Shown piece by piece: positions 46,845 to 56,240 of a stretch of DNA of 64,000 nucleotides. The notes under the pieces are model-generated. The model ran no database searches and was not told the origin of the DNA. It saw only the letters and a program-made list of their open reading frames with translations. The DNA lies in NCBI GenBank assembly GCA_001295905.1, contig LJHT01000011.1, forward strand, positions 62,001 through 126,000. The letters are read 5' to 3'. Source of the DNA: a beta proteobacterium AAP51. GTDB lineage: Bacteria; Pseudomonadota; Gammaproteobacteria; Burkholderiales; Burkholderiaceae_C. Positions within the stretch are counted from its first letter, which is position 1, and the number at the start of each line of letters is the position of its first letter. The position numbers and the translations under genes were made by a program.

Positions 46845-48010
46845 AGCCGCCCTCGGGCGCCACCGCTGCGCCAGCGCTGCAGGCCTCGGGCGGTTTCGAG
46901 CCCTTCGATCAACTGGCCTCGATGGTGGCGCTGGTGGCGCCCGACGGCCACTGCCTGCAGGCCAATTCGGCGCTGGAGAACATCCTCGGCGTCTCGCGCC
47001 GCGCGCTGATGCGGGGCAGCGTGCTCGACTGGCTGGCCGAACCCGAGCAGCTGCGAGAAACGCTCGACCTCGTGGCGCGCAACCACGTGGCCACCAGCCG
47101 TTTCGACGCCCAGCTGCGCCGCCAGCCCGCGGGCAGCGCCGACCTGCCGGTGCACGTCATCGTCAACCAGACCGAGTGGCCGGGGCGTGTGCTGATCGAG
47201 CTGATCGAGATCGAGCAGCAGATACGGCTGGACCGCGAAGAGCGCACCCACGGCCTGGCGCAGGCCAACAAGGAACTGGTGCGCAACCTGGCGCACGAGA
47301 TCAAGAACCCGCTGGGCGGCATACGCGGCGCAGCGCAGCTGCTGGCGATGGAGGTCACCAGCCGCGAGCTCACCGAGTACACGCAGGTCATCATCCACGA
47401 GGCCGACCGCCTGCAGGCCCTGGTGGACCGCCTGCTGGCCCCGCACCGCCGCCCCCAGGTGGTGGCCGACGTCAACATCCACGAGGTCTGCGAGCGCGTG
47501 CGCAGCCTCATCCTGGCCGAGTTCCCGCGCGGCCTGGAGGTGGTGCGTGATTACGACACCAGCATCCCCGAGTTCCGCGGCGACCGCGAGCAGCTCATCC
47601 AGGCGGTGCTGAACATCGCGCAGAACGCCACCCAGGCCCTGAACGGTGCTGCGAACGGTGCTGCGAACGGTGCTGGCAACGGGGCCGCTGCCGACGCGGC
47701 TTCGCCCTACACGGGCCGCATCAGCCGGGGCGACGCGCAGCTCGCGCTGCGCACGCGCGTGGCACGGCAGGCCACCTTCGGCCGCCAGCGCTTCCGCTTG
47801 GCACTGGAATTGCATATCGAGGACAACGGGCCGGGCGTGCCCGAGGACATCCGAGACCGCATCTTCCAACCCCTGGTTTCCGGGCGCGAAGGCGGTTCCG
47901 GCCTCGGGCTGACGCTGGCGCAGACCTTCGTGCAGCAACACCAGGGCACGATCGAATGCGACAGCGTGCCGGGCCGCACGGTGTTCAAGATCCTGATTCC
48001 CCTGCCTTGA
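46841..48010 (+). CDS. glnL: Nitrogen-regulation histidine kinase NtrB
   Basis: 389 residues, GTG start. PAS domain at ~20-130 (FDQLASMVALVAPDGHCLQAN), HisKA box NLAHEIKNPLGGIRGAAQLL with the phospho-His near 150, N-box LNIAQNATQAL, G1 EDNGPGVP and G2 GREGGSGLGLTLAQTF. It phosphorylates NtrC under nitrogen limitation, controlled by PII. Odd: a tandem NGAANGAANGAGNGAA insertion (47641-47690) between the N-box and G1 box, absent from typical NtrB. Confidence 0.95.
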   Translation: MKPPSGATAAPALQASGGFEPFDQLASMVALVAPDGHCLQANSALENILGVSRRALMRGSVLDWLAEPEQLRETLDLVARNHVATSRFDAQLRRQPAGSADLPVHVIVNQTEWPGRVLIELIEIEQQIRLDREERTHGLAQANKELVRNLAHEIKNPLGGIRGAAQLLAMEVTSRELTEYTQVIIHEADRLQALVDRLLAPHRRPQVVADVNIHEVCERVRSLILAEFPRGLEVVRDYDTSIPEFRGDREQLIQAVLNIAQNATQALNGAANGAANGAGNGAAADAASPYTGRISRGDAQLALRTRVARQATFGRQRFRLALELHIEDNGPGVPEDIRDRIFQPLVSGREGGSGLGLTLAQTFVQQHQGTIECDSVPGRTVFKILIPLP

Positions 48011-48038
48011 AGGGCGCCTTGCGGCGCAGCCCACCCGC

Positions 48039-49511
48039 ATGAAACCCATCTGGGTCGTCGACGACGACCAATCCATCCGATTCGTGCTGGAAAAGGCACT
48101 GGCCCGCGAGCAGTTCGCGGTGCGCACCTTCAGCAACCCGCGCGACGTGGTCAAGGCGCTCGACGAAGACGCACCGCAGGTGCTGGTGAGCGACATCCGC
48201 ATGCCCGGCGGCAGCGGCATCGACCTGCTCACCACCGTGAAGGCGCGCCACCCGGGGCTGCCCGTCATCATCATGACGGCCTTCAGCGACCTGGACAGCG
48301 CTGTCAGTGCCTTCCAGGGCGGCGCCTTCGAGTACTTGCCCAAGCCCTTCGACGTGAACACGGCCGTCGACCTGATACGCCGTGCCGTGGAAGAGAGCCT
48401 GCGCGAAGAGGTGGCCGAGGCCACGCCCGTGCAGGCACCCGAGATGCTGGGCCAGGCGCCGGCGATGCAGGACGTGTTTCGCGCCATCGGCCGGCTGAGC
48501 CAGAGCAACGTCACGGTGATGATCACCGGCGAAAGCGGCACCGGCAAGGAACTGGTGGCGCGTGCGCTGCACAAGCACAGCCCGCGTTCGCAGGGGCCGT
48601 TTGTCGCCATCAACACCGCGGCCATTCCGAAAGATCTGCTGGAGAGCGAGCTCTTCGGTCACGAGCGTGGCGCCTTCACCGGCGCGCAGACCACGCGCCG
48701 GGGCCGCTTCGAGCAGGCCGATGGCGGCACGCTGTTCCTCGATGAGATCGGCGACATGCCCTTCGACCTGCAGACGCGCCTGCTGCGTGTGCTGAGCGAT
48801 GGGCAGTTCTACCGCGTGGGCGGCCACCAGCCGCTGAAGAGCAATGTGCGCGTGATTGCCGCCACGCACCAGAACCTGGAAGAGCGCGTGCGCCAGGGCG
48901 TCTTCCGCGAAGACCTCTTCCACCGGCTGAACGTCATCCGCCTGCGCCTGCCGGCGCTGCGCGAGCGGCGCGAAGACATCCCCATGCTCACGCGCTTTTT
49001 CCTCGGCAAGAGCGCGCGCGAACTGGGCGTGGAAGCCAAGCGCATCACCGACGCAGCGCTGGAGCGGCTGGCTGCCTTCGATTTCCCCGGCAACGTGCGC
49101 CAGCTGGAGAACCTGTGCCACTGGCTGACGGTGATGGCGCCGGCCCAGGTGGTGGAGCCCAAGGACCTGCCGCCCGAACTGATGGGCGTGCAGGCCGGCC
49201 TGGCCGCAGCGGCCGAGCCCGTGCCGGCGCTGCTGGTCCAGTCCGGCCTGCCCGCTGCGGCCGTGCCGCCCGGCGAAGCCCCCGCCCCGGCCGTGCCCAG
49301 CTGGCTGGGCGACCTGGAACGCGAGGCCCGCCGTCGCCTGGATGCCGGCGAGGCCGAGGTGTGGGACGCCCTCACGCGGCAGTTCGAAGGCTGCCTGATC
49401 CACACCGCGCTCGACCTCACGCGCGGCCGCCGCATCGAAGCCGCCCAGCGCCTGGGCATCGGCCGCAACACCATCACGCGCAAGATCCAGGAACTGGGCC
49501 TGGAGGAGTAG
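48039..49511 (+). CDS. glnG: Nitrogen-regulation response regulator NtrC
   Basis: 490 residues. Receiver ([28 protein letters not shown] in YLPKPFD), AAA+ domain with [25 protein letters not shown] and FLDEIGDMP, and a C-terminal Fis helix ([23 protein letters not shown]). It activates sigma-54 promoters such as the one upstream of glnA. 28 bp after glnL. Confidence 0.97.
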   Translation: MKPIWVVDDDQSIRFVLEKALAREQFAVRTFSNPRDVVKALDEDAPQVLVSDIRMPGGSGIDLLTTVKARHPGLPVIIMTAFSDLDSAVSAFQGGAFEYLPKPFDVNTAVDLIRRAVEESLREEVAEATPVQAPEMLGQAPAMQDVFRAIGRLSQSNVTVMITGESGTGKELVARALHKHSPRSQGPFVAINTAAIPKDLLESELFGHERGAFTGAQTTRRGRFEQADGGTLFLDEIGDMPFDLQTRLLRVLSDGQFYRVGGHQPLKSNVRVIAATHQNLEERVRQGVFREDLFHRLNVIRLRLPALRERREDIPMLTRFFLGKSARELGVEAKRITDAALERLAAFDFPGNVRQLENLCHWLTVMAPAQVVEPKDLPPELMGVQAGLAAAAEPVPALLVQSGLPAAAVPPGEAPAPAVPSWLGDLEREARRRLDAGEAEVWDALTRQFEGCLIHTALDLTRGRRIEAAQRLGIGRNTITRKIQELGLEE

Positions 49512-49529
49512 GCCTCCCGCGAAGGCCGA

Positions 49530-50309
49530 TCAGCCCAGTGTCACGACCACTGGTGCGTGGTCGCTGGGGCGTTCGTTCTTGCGGGGGGCCTTGTCGATGG
49601 TGCAGGCCTGCACGTGCGGGCGCAGGGCTGCGCTCACCAGGATGTGGTCGATGCGCAGGCCCTGGTTCTTGCGGAAGGCCAGGTTGCGGTAGTCCCACCA
49701 GCTCCAGCTCTTGACGGGCTGCTCGAACAGGCGGAAGGCGTCCACCAGGCCCAGCGCGACCAACCGCTGGAACTGCGCGCGCTCCTGCGGCGTGCAGTGG
49801 ATCTGGTTCATCCAGCCCACGGGGTCGTAGACATCGCGGTCGTCAGGGGCGACGTTGAAGTCCCCCAGCAGCGCCAGTTGCGGATGCACGGCCAGTTGCT
49901 CGCGCACCCAGTCGTGCAGCGCGTCCTGCCAGCGCATCTTGTAGACGAACTTGTCGCTGTCGGGCGCCTGCCCGTTGGGGAAATAGCCGCCGATCACGCG
50001 CACTGCGCCCAGCGGGCCGGCCACGGTGCCTGCGATCACGCGCGCCTGGTCGTCGGCGAAGCCGGGAATGTTCTTCACCACGTCCAGGGCCGCCGCGCCG
50101 CGGCTGAGCAGCGCCACGCCGTTGTAGGTCTTCTGGCCATGAAAGGCCACGTGGTAGCCAGCGGCCTCGATCTCCGCCTGCGGAAACTTGTCGTCGGTGA
50201 GCTTGGTTTCCTGCAGCACCAGGGCCTCCACCGGGTTGGCCTGCAGCCAGGCCAGCAGTTGCGGCAGGCGCACGGCCAGCGAATTGACGTTCCAGGTGGC
50301 GAGTTTCAA
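49530..50309 (-). CDS. xthA: Exodeoxyribonuclease III
   Basis: 259 residues from the TTG at 50309 (AGGA site upstream), starting LKLATWNVNSLAVRLPQLL. Catalytic motifs: LQETKL (metal Glu), YNGVALLSR, LLGDFNVAPDDRD, LRIDHILVS and the final SDHAPVVVTL. It repairs abasic sites and degrades 3' ends of DNA. It is convergent with glnG, 18 bp apart, a common arrangement in this order. Confidence 0.95.
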   Translation of the reverse strand: MKLATWNVNSLAVRLPQLLAWLQANPVEALVLQETKLTDDKFPQAEIEAAGYHVAFHGQKTYNGVALLSRGAAALDVVKNIPGFADDQARVIAGTVAGPLGAVRVIGGYFPNGQAPDSDKFVYKMRWQDALHDWVREQLAVHPQLALLGDFNVAPDDRDVYDPVGWMNQIHCTPQERAQFQRLVALGLVDAFRLFEQPVKSWSWWDYRNLAFRKNQGLRIDHILVSAALRPHVQACTIDKAPRKNERPSDHAPVVVTLG

Positions 50310-50697
50310 GGTGGTCCTGACCAGACGGCTGCATTGAACATGACTGCTTGATGTCTGGGAGCCAGCCCCCAAGCATCCTTCGATTCTTCCGCTGCGTGCC
50401 GCGTACATGGCGCTGGGCATCCATCGGTGGCCACCATCCTACAAGCGCTCGTCGGCAGGTGGGCATGGAGGTGAGGGCAGCGCGTCATGCGGACGTCCGC
50501 ATTGCCGGGCGATGACCCGCCGAACAGAAGCAAGAGCGCAGGCCGCACAGGGCCTGCACTTCACCTTCACTTCACGCGTCGGGTGCGCCAATGGCGACGC
50601 CGAACAAGGCTGGTTCGGCCGCTGTACGGCCTGAGGCCCGCGTGGGCTATCGGCCGGGCATGCGCACCGCCTCATCACACGAAAGGAAGGACCCCTC
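50310..50697. other. 388-bp intergenic region before the DUF4148 gene
   Basis: No recognisable gene. It holds the xthA leader on the minus strand and an AGGAAGG ribosome site for the next gene. Short GGCCTGCA/TGCAGGCC-like dyads are present, but no clear promoter or terminator. Confidence 0.5.
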
Positions 50698-51006
50698 ATG
50701 AAGCCACTTCAACACGCTGTCCTGGCACTCATCGCCAGCTTCGCCATGAACGCCATGGCCCAGTCCGAGGGCACGGCCGCCACCGGCCAGGCCCCATCGC
50801 AGAGCCGTGCGGAGGTCATCGCAGACCTCCACATGTGGCGGCAGGCCGGCATGCACGAGTTCCTCTACCGCGAGGGCAGCGATCCGGTTGCGGCCGGGCG
50901 TGAAGCGGCGCTCGCGCGCTACGAGGCGCTGCGGAGTTCGCCTGCGTTCGTGCAACTGGTCCAGAAGATCAGCGCGCGAAGCCGGGCGGCTGTCGCTCGA
51001 ACCTGA
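50698..51006 (+). CDS. Small secreted DUF4148-like protein
   Basis: 102 residues. Signal peptide ending AMAQSEG; then SRAEVIADLHMWRQAGMHEFL and ARYEALRSSPAFVQLVQ, the helix pattern of DUF4148 proteins that abound in Burkholderiales. Role unknown, probably periplasmic. Strong AAGGAAGG ribosome site. 44 bp upstream of the hydrolase gene, so possibly co-transcribed. Confidence 0.7.
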   Translation: MKPLQHAVLALIASFAMNAMAQSEGTAATGQAPSQSRAEVIADLHMWRQAGMHEFLYREGSDPVAAGREAALARYEALRSSPAFVQLVQKISARSRAAVART

Positions 51007-51050
51007 GCCTCCACCGCCCGCATCGCCTTTCAGAAAGGACGCCTACCGCC

Positions 51051-52256
51051 ATGAACATCACAAGACCACGCACGTTGGTCCTCGCCGCCATCGCCCTCAC
51101 GCCCTTGGCCTTGCAGGCGCAGGGCCTGCCTCCTTCACTCTTCCTGCCCGAACTGCTGCTGCCCCGCGCAGAGATCAAGGCCTCCACCCAGACCGTGACG
51201 CTGAACAAGGCCAGCGCACCGAAGGACCTCACCCAGGTCACCTACCAATTCGAAGGCAAGACCCGGACCTTCAGCCAGTTCATGAGCGAAGCGAAGGTCA
51301 AGAGCTTCATGGTGCTGAAGGACGGCCAGATCGTCCACGAGTACCACCGCTTCCCGAACAGCCGCACGACGCTGCATCAGTCGTGGTCCATCAGCAAGCA
51401 GGTGCTGTCCACGATGGTCGGCATTGCCCTGCAGGAAGGCGCGATCAAGTCCATCGATGACCGCATGGATGCCTACGAGCCCCGCCTGGCGGGCAACGGC
51501 TTTGCGGGCGTCACCTTCAAGCAGGCGCTGCAGATGTCATCGGGGGTGAAGTACAGCGAAGAGGCCGACCGCTATTCGCTCTTCTTCGACGTCTTTCGCC
51601 ACCGCTACCGCTTCGGCAAAGCCGGCAGCAGCCTGACGGACAAGACCCTCGCGCCGACCCTGGCGCCCGCCTTTGCACCGGGCACGGCCTACCAGTACGT
51701 CAGCATCAATTCCGAAGCCATCAGGATGGCGCTGGAAAAGGCCGTCGGCATGCCTTACCTCGACTACCTGAGCACCCGCCTCTGGCAACCGATGGGCATG
51801 CCCGACGAGGCCAAGAACCTGACGGACCGCGAGCAGACCGCCTTCACCTTCTGCTGCCTTTACGCCACGACGACCAGCTACGCCATGCTCGGCCAGCTAT
51901 ACGCGCAAGGGGGCTCGTTCAACGGCCGCCAGATCTTGGCCAGCGACTATGTGCGCAAGGCCACCACCTTCGCCGGCGACCCCAGCAACTGGCGAGCCGC
52001 GAGCGTGCCGCGCAAGGACGGGTCGGCACTGCGGGGCTGGGGCTACCACTGGTGGCCGCTGGAGGGTGAACGCGAGGACTTCGTCGCCTCGGGTGTCTTC
52101 GGCCAGTCGATCCACGTGCTGCCCAAGCAGAACACCGTCATCGTGCGCATCAGCAGCGACCACGGCAACGTGGAGGGCAGTTCCTACGAAGCCGCCATCC
52201 TGGGCCGTGCCATCGCAGACCACCTCGACAGCCCCCTGATGCGCGGCAGCCCCTGA
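51051..52256 (+). CDS. Secreted serine hydrolase, beta-lactamase fold
   Basis: 401 residues with a signal peptide (LVLAAIALTPLALQAQ). The nucleophile motif SISK (SxxK) lies in HQSWSISKQVLSTMVG near residue 113; the second motif region reads YQYVSINSEA; the C-terminal strands follow HWWPLEGEREDFVASGVFGQSIHV. This is close in style to class-C-type hydrolases and 6-aminohexanoate-dimer hydrolase relatives; substrate unknown. The fragment at the left window edge has the same fold. Confidence 0.85.
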   Translation: MNITRPRTLVLAAIALTPLALQAQGLPPSLFLPELLLPRAEIKASTQTVTLNKASAPKDLTQVTYQFEGKTRTFSQFMSEAKVKSFMVLKDGQIVHEYHRFPNSRTTLHQSWSISKQVLSTMVGIALQEGAIKSIDDRMDAYEPRLAGNGFAGVTFKQALQMSSGVKYSEEADRYSLFFDVFRHRYRFGKAGSSLTDKTLAPTLAPAFAPGTAYQYVSINSEAIRMALEKAVGMPYLDYLSTRLWQPMGMPDEAKNLTDREQTAFTFCCLYATTTSYAMLGQLYAQGGSFNGRQILASDYVRKATTFAGDPSNWRAASVPRKDGSALRGWGYHWWPLEGEREDFVASGVFGQSIHVLPKQNTVIVRISSDHGNVEGSSYEAAILGRAIADHLDSPLMRGSP

Positions 52257-52275
52257 GCCGGCAGCCGCAGGCGGT

Positions 52276-53544
52276 TCACACCGCCCCGTCAGCGGCGCCA
52301 GTCTCGGGCTTGGCGGTGAACGCCAGCCTGGCGACGGCTGTCCCGTCGGCCAGGCTCAGATCGAAAGTCCAGCCGCAGTGGTGGCAGATGCGGCGCACGA
52401 TCTGGCAGCCCAGCCCGAAGCCGGGCGTGCCGGGTTCATCGCGCAGGCTGTTGCGAACCTCCAGGCCCTCGGACCTCACCACGACGCGGATGGGCCCGGG
52501 CCCGCCGTGGAACAAGGCGTTCTTCAGCAGGTTGCCGATGAGCACGTGGGCCAGGGTCGGCGGTGCGTCCAGCTCCAGCGCTGCCTGCATGTCCACGACC
52601 AGTTCCTGTCCCCGTTGCCCGCCACCGACATGCAGCATCAGGTCTTCCAGCCAGGCGGTGTCGATCACGGTCGTGCCGGCAAGGCCGGGGTGCTTCTCGG
52701 CCGTGGAGAGCTGCAGAAAGGTGTCGACCAGCGCATGCATATCGCGCAGCCCGCGGTGCGCACGCTCGACCGCGCCGGCCTGCTCGGGCAGCGCGCTCGT
52801 CTCGATGCGTTCCAGGGCCGACTGCATCACGGCGACTGGCGTCCTGAGCTCGTGGCTTACAAACTGCGTGAACCGGCGCTCCCGCTCGAGCACCTCGCCC
52901 GTACGCGCCAGCGCGCTGTTGATCTGCTCCACCAGGGCCTTGAGTTCCACCGAGTGCCCGGCGGGCAGCGTCAAGGGTGCCAGGCTGGTGGGCGAGCGGT
53001 CGAGCACCTGCTGCCCTACATCGCGCATCGGCGCCGTCACCCGCGCGCTGATGCGCTGGCACACCCACAACAGGCCCAGACAGAAGGGCGTGATCCCCGC
53101 CAGGTACCAGATGAACACCTGGTGCTCGATGGTGTCGTTCGGCTTGACCTCGGAATGGAACTCCACGACATAGAAGGCCGGACGCTCTTCGCCGGCCCGG
53201 GCCAGCACGAAGTAATCCTGGGCGCGAGGGCCGACCTCGAACACACCACGGGCCTTCGCATCGAGCAGGCCCTGCAGCTTGGCAGGCAAGAGCTCGTAGC
53301 GCGGGTAGATGACGGTGACGGGGTCGATGCGCAGCGGCGCCGTCAGGGGCGGCTGGCCGCCCCAGTGGTCGGCAATGCGCGTCAGGCGACGCTCGGTCTG
53401 TGCTTCGGAGCCCAGTTGCAGCGTGCCCGTGACGAGGAAGGCGTGTACGACGAAGTTCAGGAGCATCAGCGCCAGCACCGAGTGCCACATCTTTGCGAAC
53501 AGCGTCTTCGGACGCTGCGGCCGGAACGCGCGCAGCCTAGCCAT
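52276..53544 (-). CDS. Sensor histidine kinase paired with the OmpR-type regulator
   Basis: 422 residues. TM1 (HSVLALMLLNFVVHAFLV), a periplasmic domain of ~115 residues, TM2 (VFIWYLAGITPFCLGLLWV), HAMP, and the HisKA box FTQFVSHELRTPVAVMQ near residue 225. The HATPase domain is short and compact (IGNLLKNALFHG; GFGLGCQIV). The start ATG shares one base with the regulator stop (TGATG). The MipA-like gene upstream of the regulator suggests an envelope signal. Confidence 0.85.
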   Translation of the reverse strand: MARLRAFRPQRPKTLFAKMWHSVLALMLLNFVVHAFLVTGTLQLGSEAQTERRLTRIADHWGGQPPLTAPLRIDPVTVIYPRYELLPAKLQGLLDAKARGVFEVGPRAQDYFVLARAGEERPAFYVVEFHSEVKPNDTIEHQVFIWYLAGITPFCLGLLWVCQRISARVTAPMRDVGQQVLDRSPTSLAPLTLPAGHSVELKALVEQINSALARTGEVLERERRFTQFVSHELRTPVAVMQSALERIETSALPEQAGAVERAHRGLRDMHALVDTFLQLSTAEKHPGLAGTTVIDTAWLEDLMLHVGGGQRGQELVVDMQAALELDAPPTLAHVLIGNLLKNALFHGGPGPIRVVVRSEGLEVRNSLRDEPGTPGFGLGCQIVRRICHHCGWTFDLSLADGTAVARLAFTAKPETGAADGAV

Positions 53545-54236
53545 CAGGCCTGCAGCCGGTAGCCCTGCTTGCCGGCCGTGGCGATGAGAGGCGGTCCTCC
53601 GGCACGTTCGATCAGCCGACGCAGCTGATACAGATGCGTGCGCAGCGCGTCGCTGGCGGGCCGTTCTTCGTCCCCCCACAACGCGGCCTCGAGCTCGTCG
53701 CGCGAGACGATGCGGGGCGCGTGCCGCATCAGGGTGTGCAGCAAGCGGTTCTGCAGGGGCGTCAAGCTGCAGACCGCCCCCGAGGGAAGGCTCAGGCGCC
53801 CCAGCACGGTGTCGAGTGCACAGCCACCCCCTTCCACGATGCCCGCGCTGTCGGGCACGCTGAGATGGCGCCGGATGGCGGCACGGATGCGCGCGATCAA
53901 CACCTTGGTCTCGAAGGGCTTCACGATGTAGTCATCCGCACCACGCTCCAGCCCTTCGACCACCTGATCCGCCGCGCCTTGCGCCGTGAGGATGAGGATG
54001 GGCGCGCGGAACCCCTCTCGCCGCACACGCGTGCAGACCTCGAAACCGCTGATGCGCGGCAGACCGACGTCGAGCAGTACCGCGTCGAAAGGCGGTGAGG
54101 TGGTCGAGACGGCGTGCAAGGCCTGTGCGCCGTCGGCCGCGTAATCGACCTCCAGTCCGGCTTCTTCCAGCGTTTCCAGTATCGAAGCCGCCAGGTCGCG
54201 GTTGTCTTCCACCAGCAGGATGCGTTCGCGGTGCAT
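53544..54236 (-). CDS. OmpR-family response regulator
   Basis: 230 residues. Receiver: ILLVEDNRDLAASIL, phospho-Asp in AVLLDVGLPRISG, LTAQG, K in YIVKPFE. Winged helix at ~135-230 (SLTPLQNRLLHTLMRHAP; SDALRTHLYQLRRLIE; GKQGYRLQA). It is upstream of and coupled to the kinase gene. Confidence 0.92.
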   Translation of the reverse strand: MHRERILLVEDNRDLAASILETLEEAGLEVDYAADGAQALHAVSTTSPPFDAVLLDVGLPRISGFEVCTRVRREGFRAPILILTAQGAADQVVEGLERGADDYIVKPFETKVLIARIRAAIRRHLSVPDSAGIVEGGGCALDTVLGRLSLPSGAVCSLTPLQNRLLHTLMRHAPRIVSRDELEAALWGDEERPASDALRTHLYQLRRLIERAGGPPLIATAGKQGYRLQA

Positions 54237-54320
54237 GGCAAGGGTCCCTCACGGGGAGACGAGGACGGCACGATCTGGCCGCCAGGCATCGGGCGGCCTG
54301 CCCATTCTCGCCGTGGCGAC

Positions 54321-55082
54321 TCAAAAAATGTGGAGGAAAGCCACGCGAGCGCTGTCCTGGCGCGAGCCCTCGACGAGCGGGCTGCGACTGATGCCGGAGC
54401 CCAGGCGTGTGGTGCCCAGATCGAGCGAGAGCCTCTGGCGCGGCGAGACCGCATACCCGATGCGAAGCGCGGTCTCGACGTTCAGGGCCGACTGCCCGGC
54501 GTAGGCCGGGCGTGTGGCCAGGGCCTCGTTGGTGCGCACGCCGTAGTAGTAGTCGACGTACTTGCGGTCGAGATGGTGAACCACCAGCCGCGGCGTGATC
54601 TCGAACCGCCCGCCGGCCTGGAAGGGGCGTTCGAGTCCGAGGCTGGCGCGGACGCCTTGGCTCTTGTTCGAGGCGTCTGCAAGCAGTTCGCCCGTGACGC
54701 TGAACCCGCCCGAGCGCCAGGCGCCGCCGGCGCCCAGCCAGATGCTGGGCTTCCGTTCGGCCATGCCCGCCAGGTAGGGGGAGTCTTGGGGCTCATGGCC
54801 CTCGTCGGCCAGACGCAGGCGCAAGCCGGCTGAGTGCTCCGCGCTGGAGCTCAGCTTCAGGTCCAGGGTTGGCCCGGCCACACGCAGCCAGCGGTTCTCG
54901 AACAGCAGCAGCGGCAGTGCCTGCGCCTTCTGCTCGAAGTCTCGGTAAGGCTGGCGCTCCTGGCCTGCCGTGAAACCCAGCCCCCACACCGAGGAGGCTG
55001 GCGTCTCGGCCTGTGCCGCGACGGGGGCGAACAGGCAGAGCAACAGGGCCCGCAGTCGGGAGCCGGACAAACTGATCCACAT
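54321..55082 (-). CDS. MipA/OmpV-like outer-membrane protein
   Basis: 253 residues. Signal peptide LLLCLFAPVAAQAE; alternating strands typical of a small outer-membrane barrel (VWGLGFTAGQERQPYRDFE; LKLSSSAEHSAGLRLRL; YVDYYYGVRTNEA; RVAFLHIF with a final aromatic). MipA/OmpV proteins scaffold murein enzymes or form pores. It lies 84 bp upstream of the two-component genes on the same strand, so it may be their target or sensor partner. Confidence 0.8.
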   Translation of the reverse strand: MWISLSGSRLRALLLCLFAPVAAQAETPASSVWGLGFTAGQERQPYRDFEQKAQALPLLLFENRWLRVAGPTLDLKLSSSAEHSAGLRLRLADEGHEPQDSPYLAGMAERKPSIWLGAGGAWRSGGFSVTGELLADASNKSQGVRASLGLERPFQAGGRFEITPRLVVHHLDRKYVDYYYGVRTNEALATRPAYAGQSALNVETALRIGYAVSPRQRLSLDLGTTRLGSGISRSPLVEGSRQDSARVAFLHIF

Positions 55083-55355
55083 CGGGGGTCGCTTTCTTCA
55101 GAACGGGTTGGCTGAACTTCCGTCGAGGTGCGGTCGGGTGGATTCCCGCACCGCTGTTCCCTCGATACGGCATTGAGCCCGCCCTCACGTGAAGCAAGCG
55201 TGAGTTCAAGGGGCTGTGCTGGCTGCCGGCCGTGTCGCGCCTGGGTGGCCGCCAGGATTTAGAACTTTTTCGGACCGTTTCAGACGCGGTCGGCAGCATG
55301 GGTGCATCGACGTACCAACCACCGCCTTCGGGCGGCAACTTCGCCGAGGCCCCTG

Positions 55356-55787
55356 ATGACGCACCTGCTACGTTTGCCCTTTCTGCTTCCTGCCGCCGTG
55401 CTGTGGGCTTGCCTGTTCACGGGCAGCGCCGTGGCGGCACCCGTCAAGGTCGTGCCGCCCTTGCTGGCCGACGATGGCAGCGCCTACCCTGCGGCGCAGC
55501 GGGTGGCCGCCGCCGAAGCCGCCGCTGGCGGCCCGGCGCCGGGCTGGGCCACCGCGGCGCAGCTGCAGCGCTTGCAGCAGCTGCACCCTGCCCGGGTGGT
55601 GCTGGTGCGGGCCGACGAGCGCGGCTCGCCGCCGCCGGCCAGCCCGGCGCCCGAGGCCTGGGTGTTCGTCGAGGGGCACGACGAAGGCGCGGTGCGGCTG
55701 GCGCGCCGCCTGTCGGCCGCTGGCGTGCAGAGGGTCTGGGTGCTGCTGCCCGCCTCCACGCCCCAGAGGCCCGGGAGCCCGTCGTGA
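55356..55787 (+). CDS. Small exported protein of unknown function
   Basis: 143 residues. Signal peptide LPFLLPAAVLWACLFTGSAVAA; mature part rich in Ala/Arg with a putative alternating alpha/beta pattern (HPARVVLVRADERG; AWVFVEGHDEGAVRLARRLSAAGVQRVWVLLP). The second half resembles a small Rossmann-like or rhodanese-like domain, but no catalytic Cys is seen. Its stop overlaps the next start by 4 bp. Confidence 0.6.
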   Translation: MTHLLRLPFLLPAAVLWACLFTGSAVAAPVKVVPPLLADDGSAYPAAQRVAAAEAAAGGPAPGWATAAQLQRLQQLHPARVVLVRADERGSPPPASPAPEAWVFVEGHDEGAVRLARRLSAAGVQRVWVLLPASTPQRPGSPS

Positions 55788-56179
55788 ACGCGGCCTCGCT
55801 CGAGTTGCGCCCCTCGGCCCCGGACACGGCAACGCTGGCGACCGCTGGCGCGGCCAGCGCGGCCAATGCGGGCGGCGCCAGCGGCGTTCGCCAGGTCTGG
55901 CGCACCCGCTACCTCTTCGTGCTGACCTGGGCTTTCACCTTGCTGAACTCGGCCCGAGTGCTGTCCTACCTGCCCACGCTGTGGGCCCTGGCCAGCAGCG
56001 GCGACTCCAGCCAGCACTCGCTGTGGACCTGGGGCATGTGGATGGGCGCGAACATCACCATGGCCGCCTGGCTGTACGAACAGCAGGGCCAGCGCTGGAA
56101 CCGCGCGGTGGCGGTGAACCTAGTCAATGCCTCGATGTGCGCGGCGACCTTCCTGGTGATCGCGGCGCTGCGCCTGTGA
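55784..56179 (+). CDS. Small membrane protein, possibly PQ-loop/SWEET-like
   Basis: 131 residues, GTG start overlapping the previous stop. A low-complexity N-terminus (~35 residues), then three helices: YLFVLTWAFTLLNSARVLSYL, LWTWGMWMGANITMAAWLY and VAVNLVNASMCAATFLVIAA. The pattern SYLPTLWALASS...SLWTWGMWM is reminiscent of PQ-loop repeats, but the diagnostic Pro-Gln is missing. Function unknown. Confidence 0.5.
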   Translation: MNAASLELRPSAPDTATLATAGAASAANAGGASGVRQVWRTRYLFVLTWAFTLLNSARVLSYLPTLWALASSGDSSQHSLWTWGMWMGANITMAAWLYEQQGQRWNRAVAVNLVNASMCAATFLVIAALRL

Positions 56180-56240
56180 GCCCGATGCCCGCGGCCAGCG
56201 GGCCGAACCCGCATGTCACAGGGCGATGGCCCGGCGGCTC

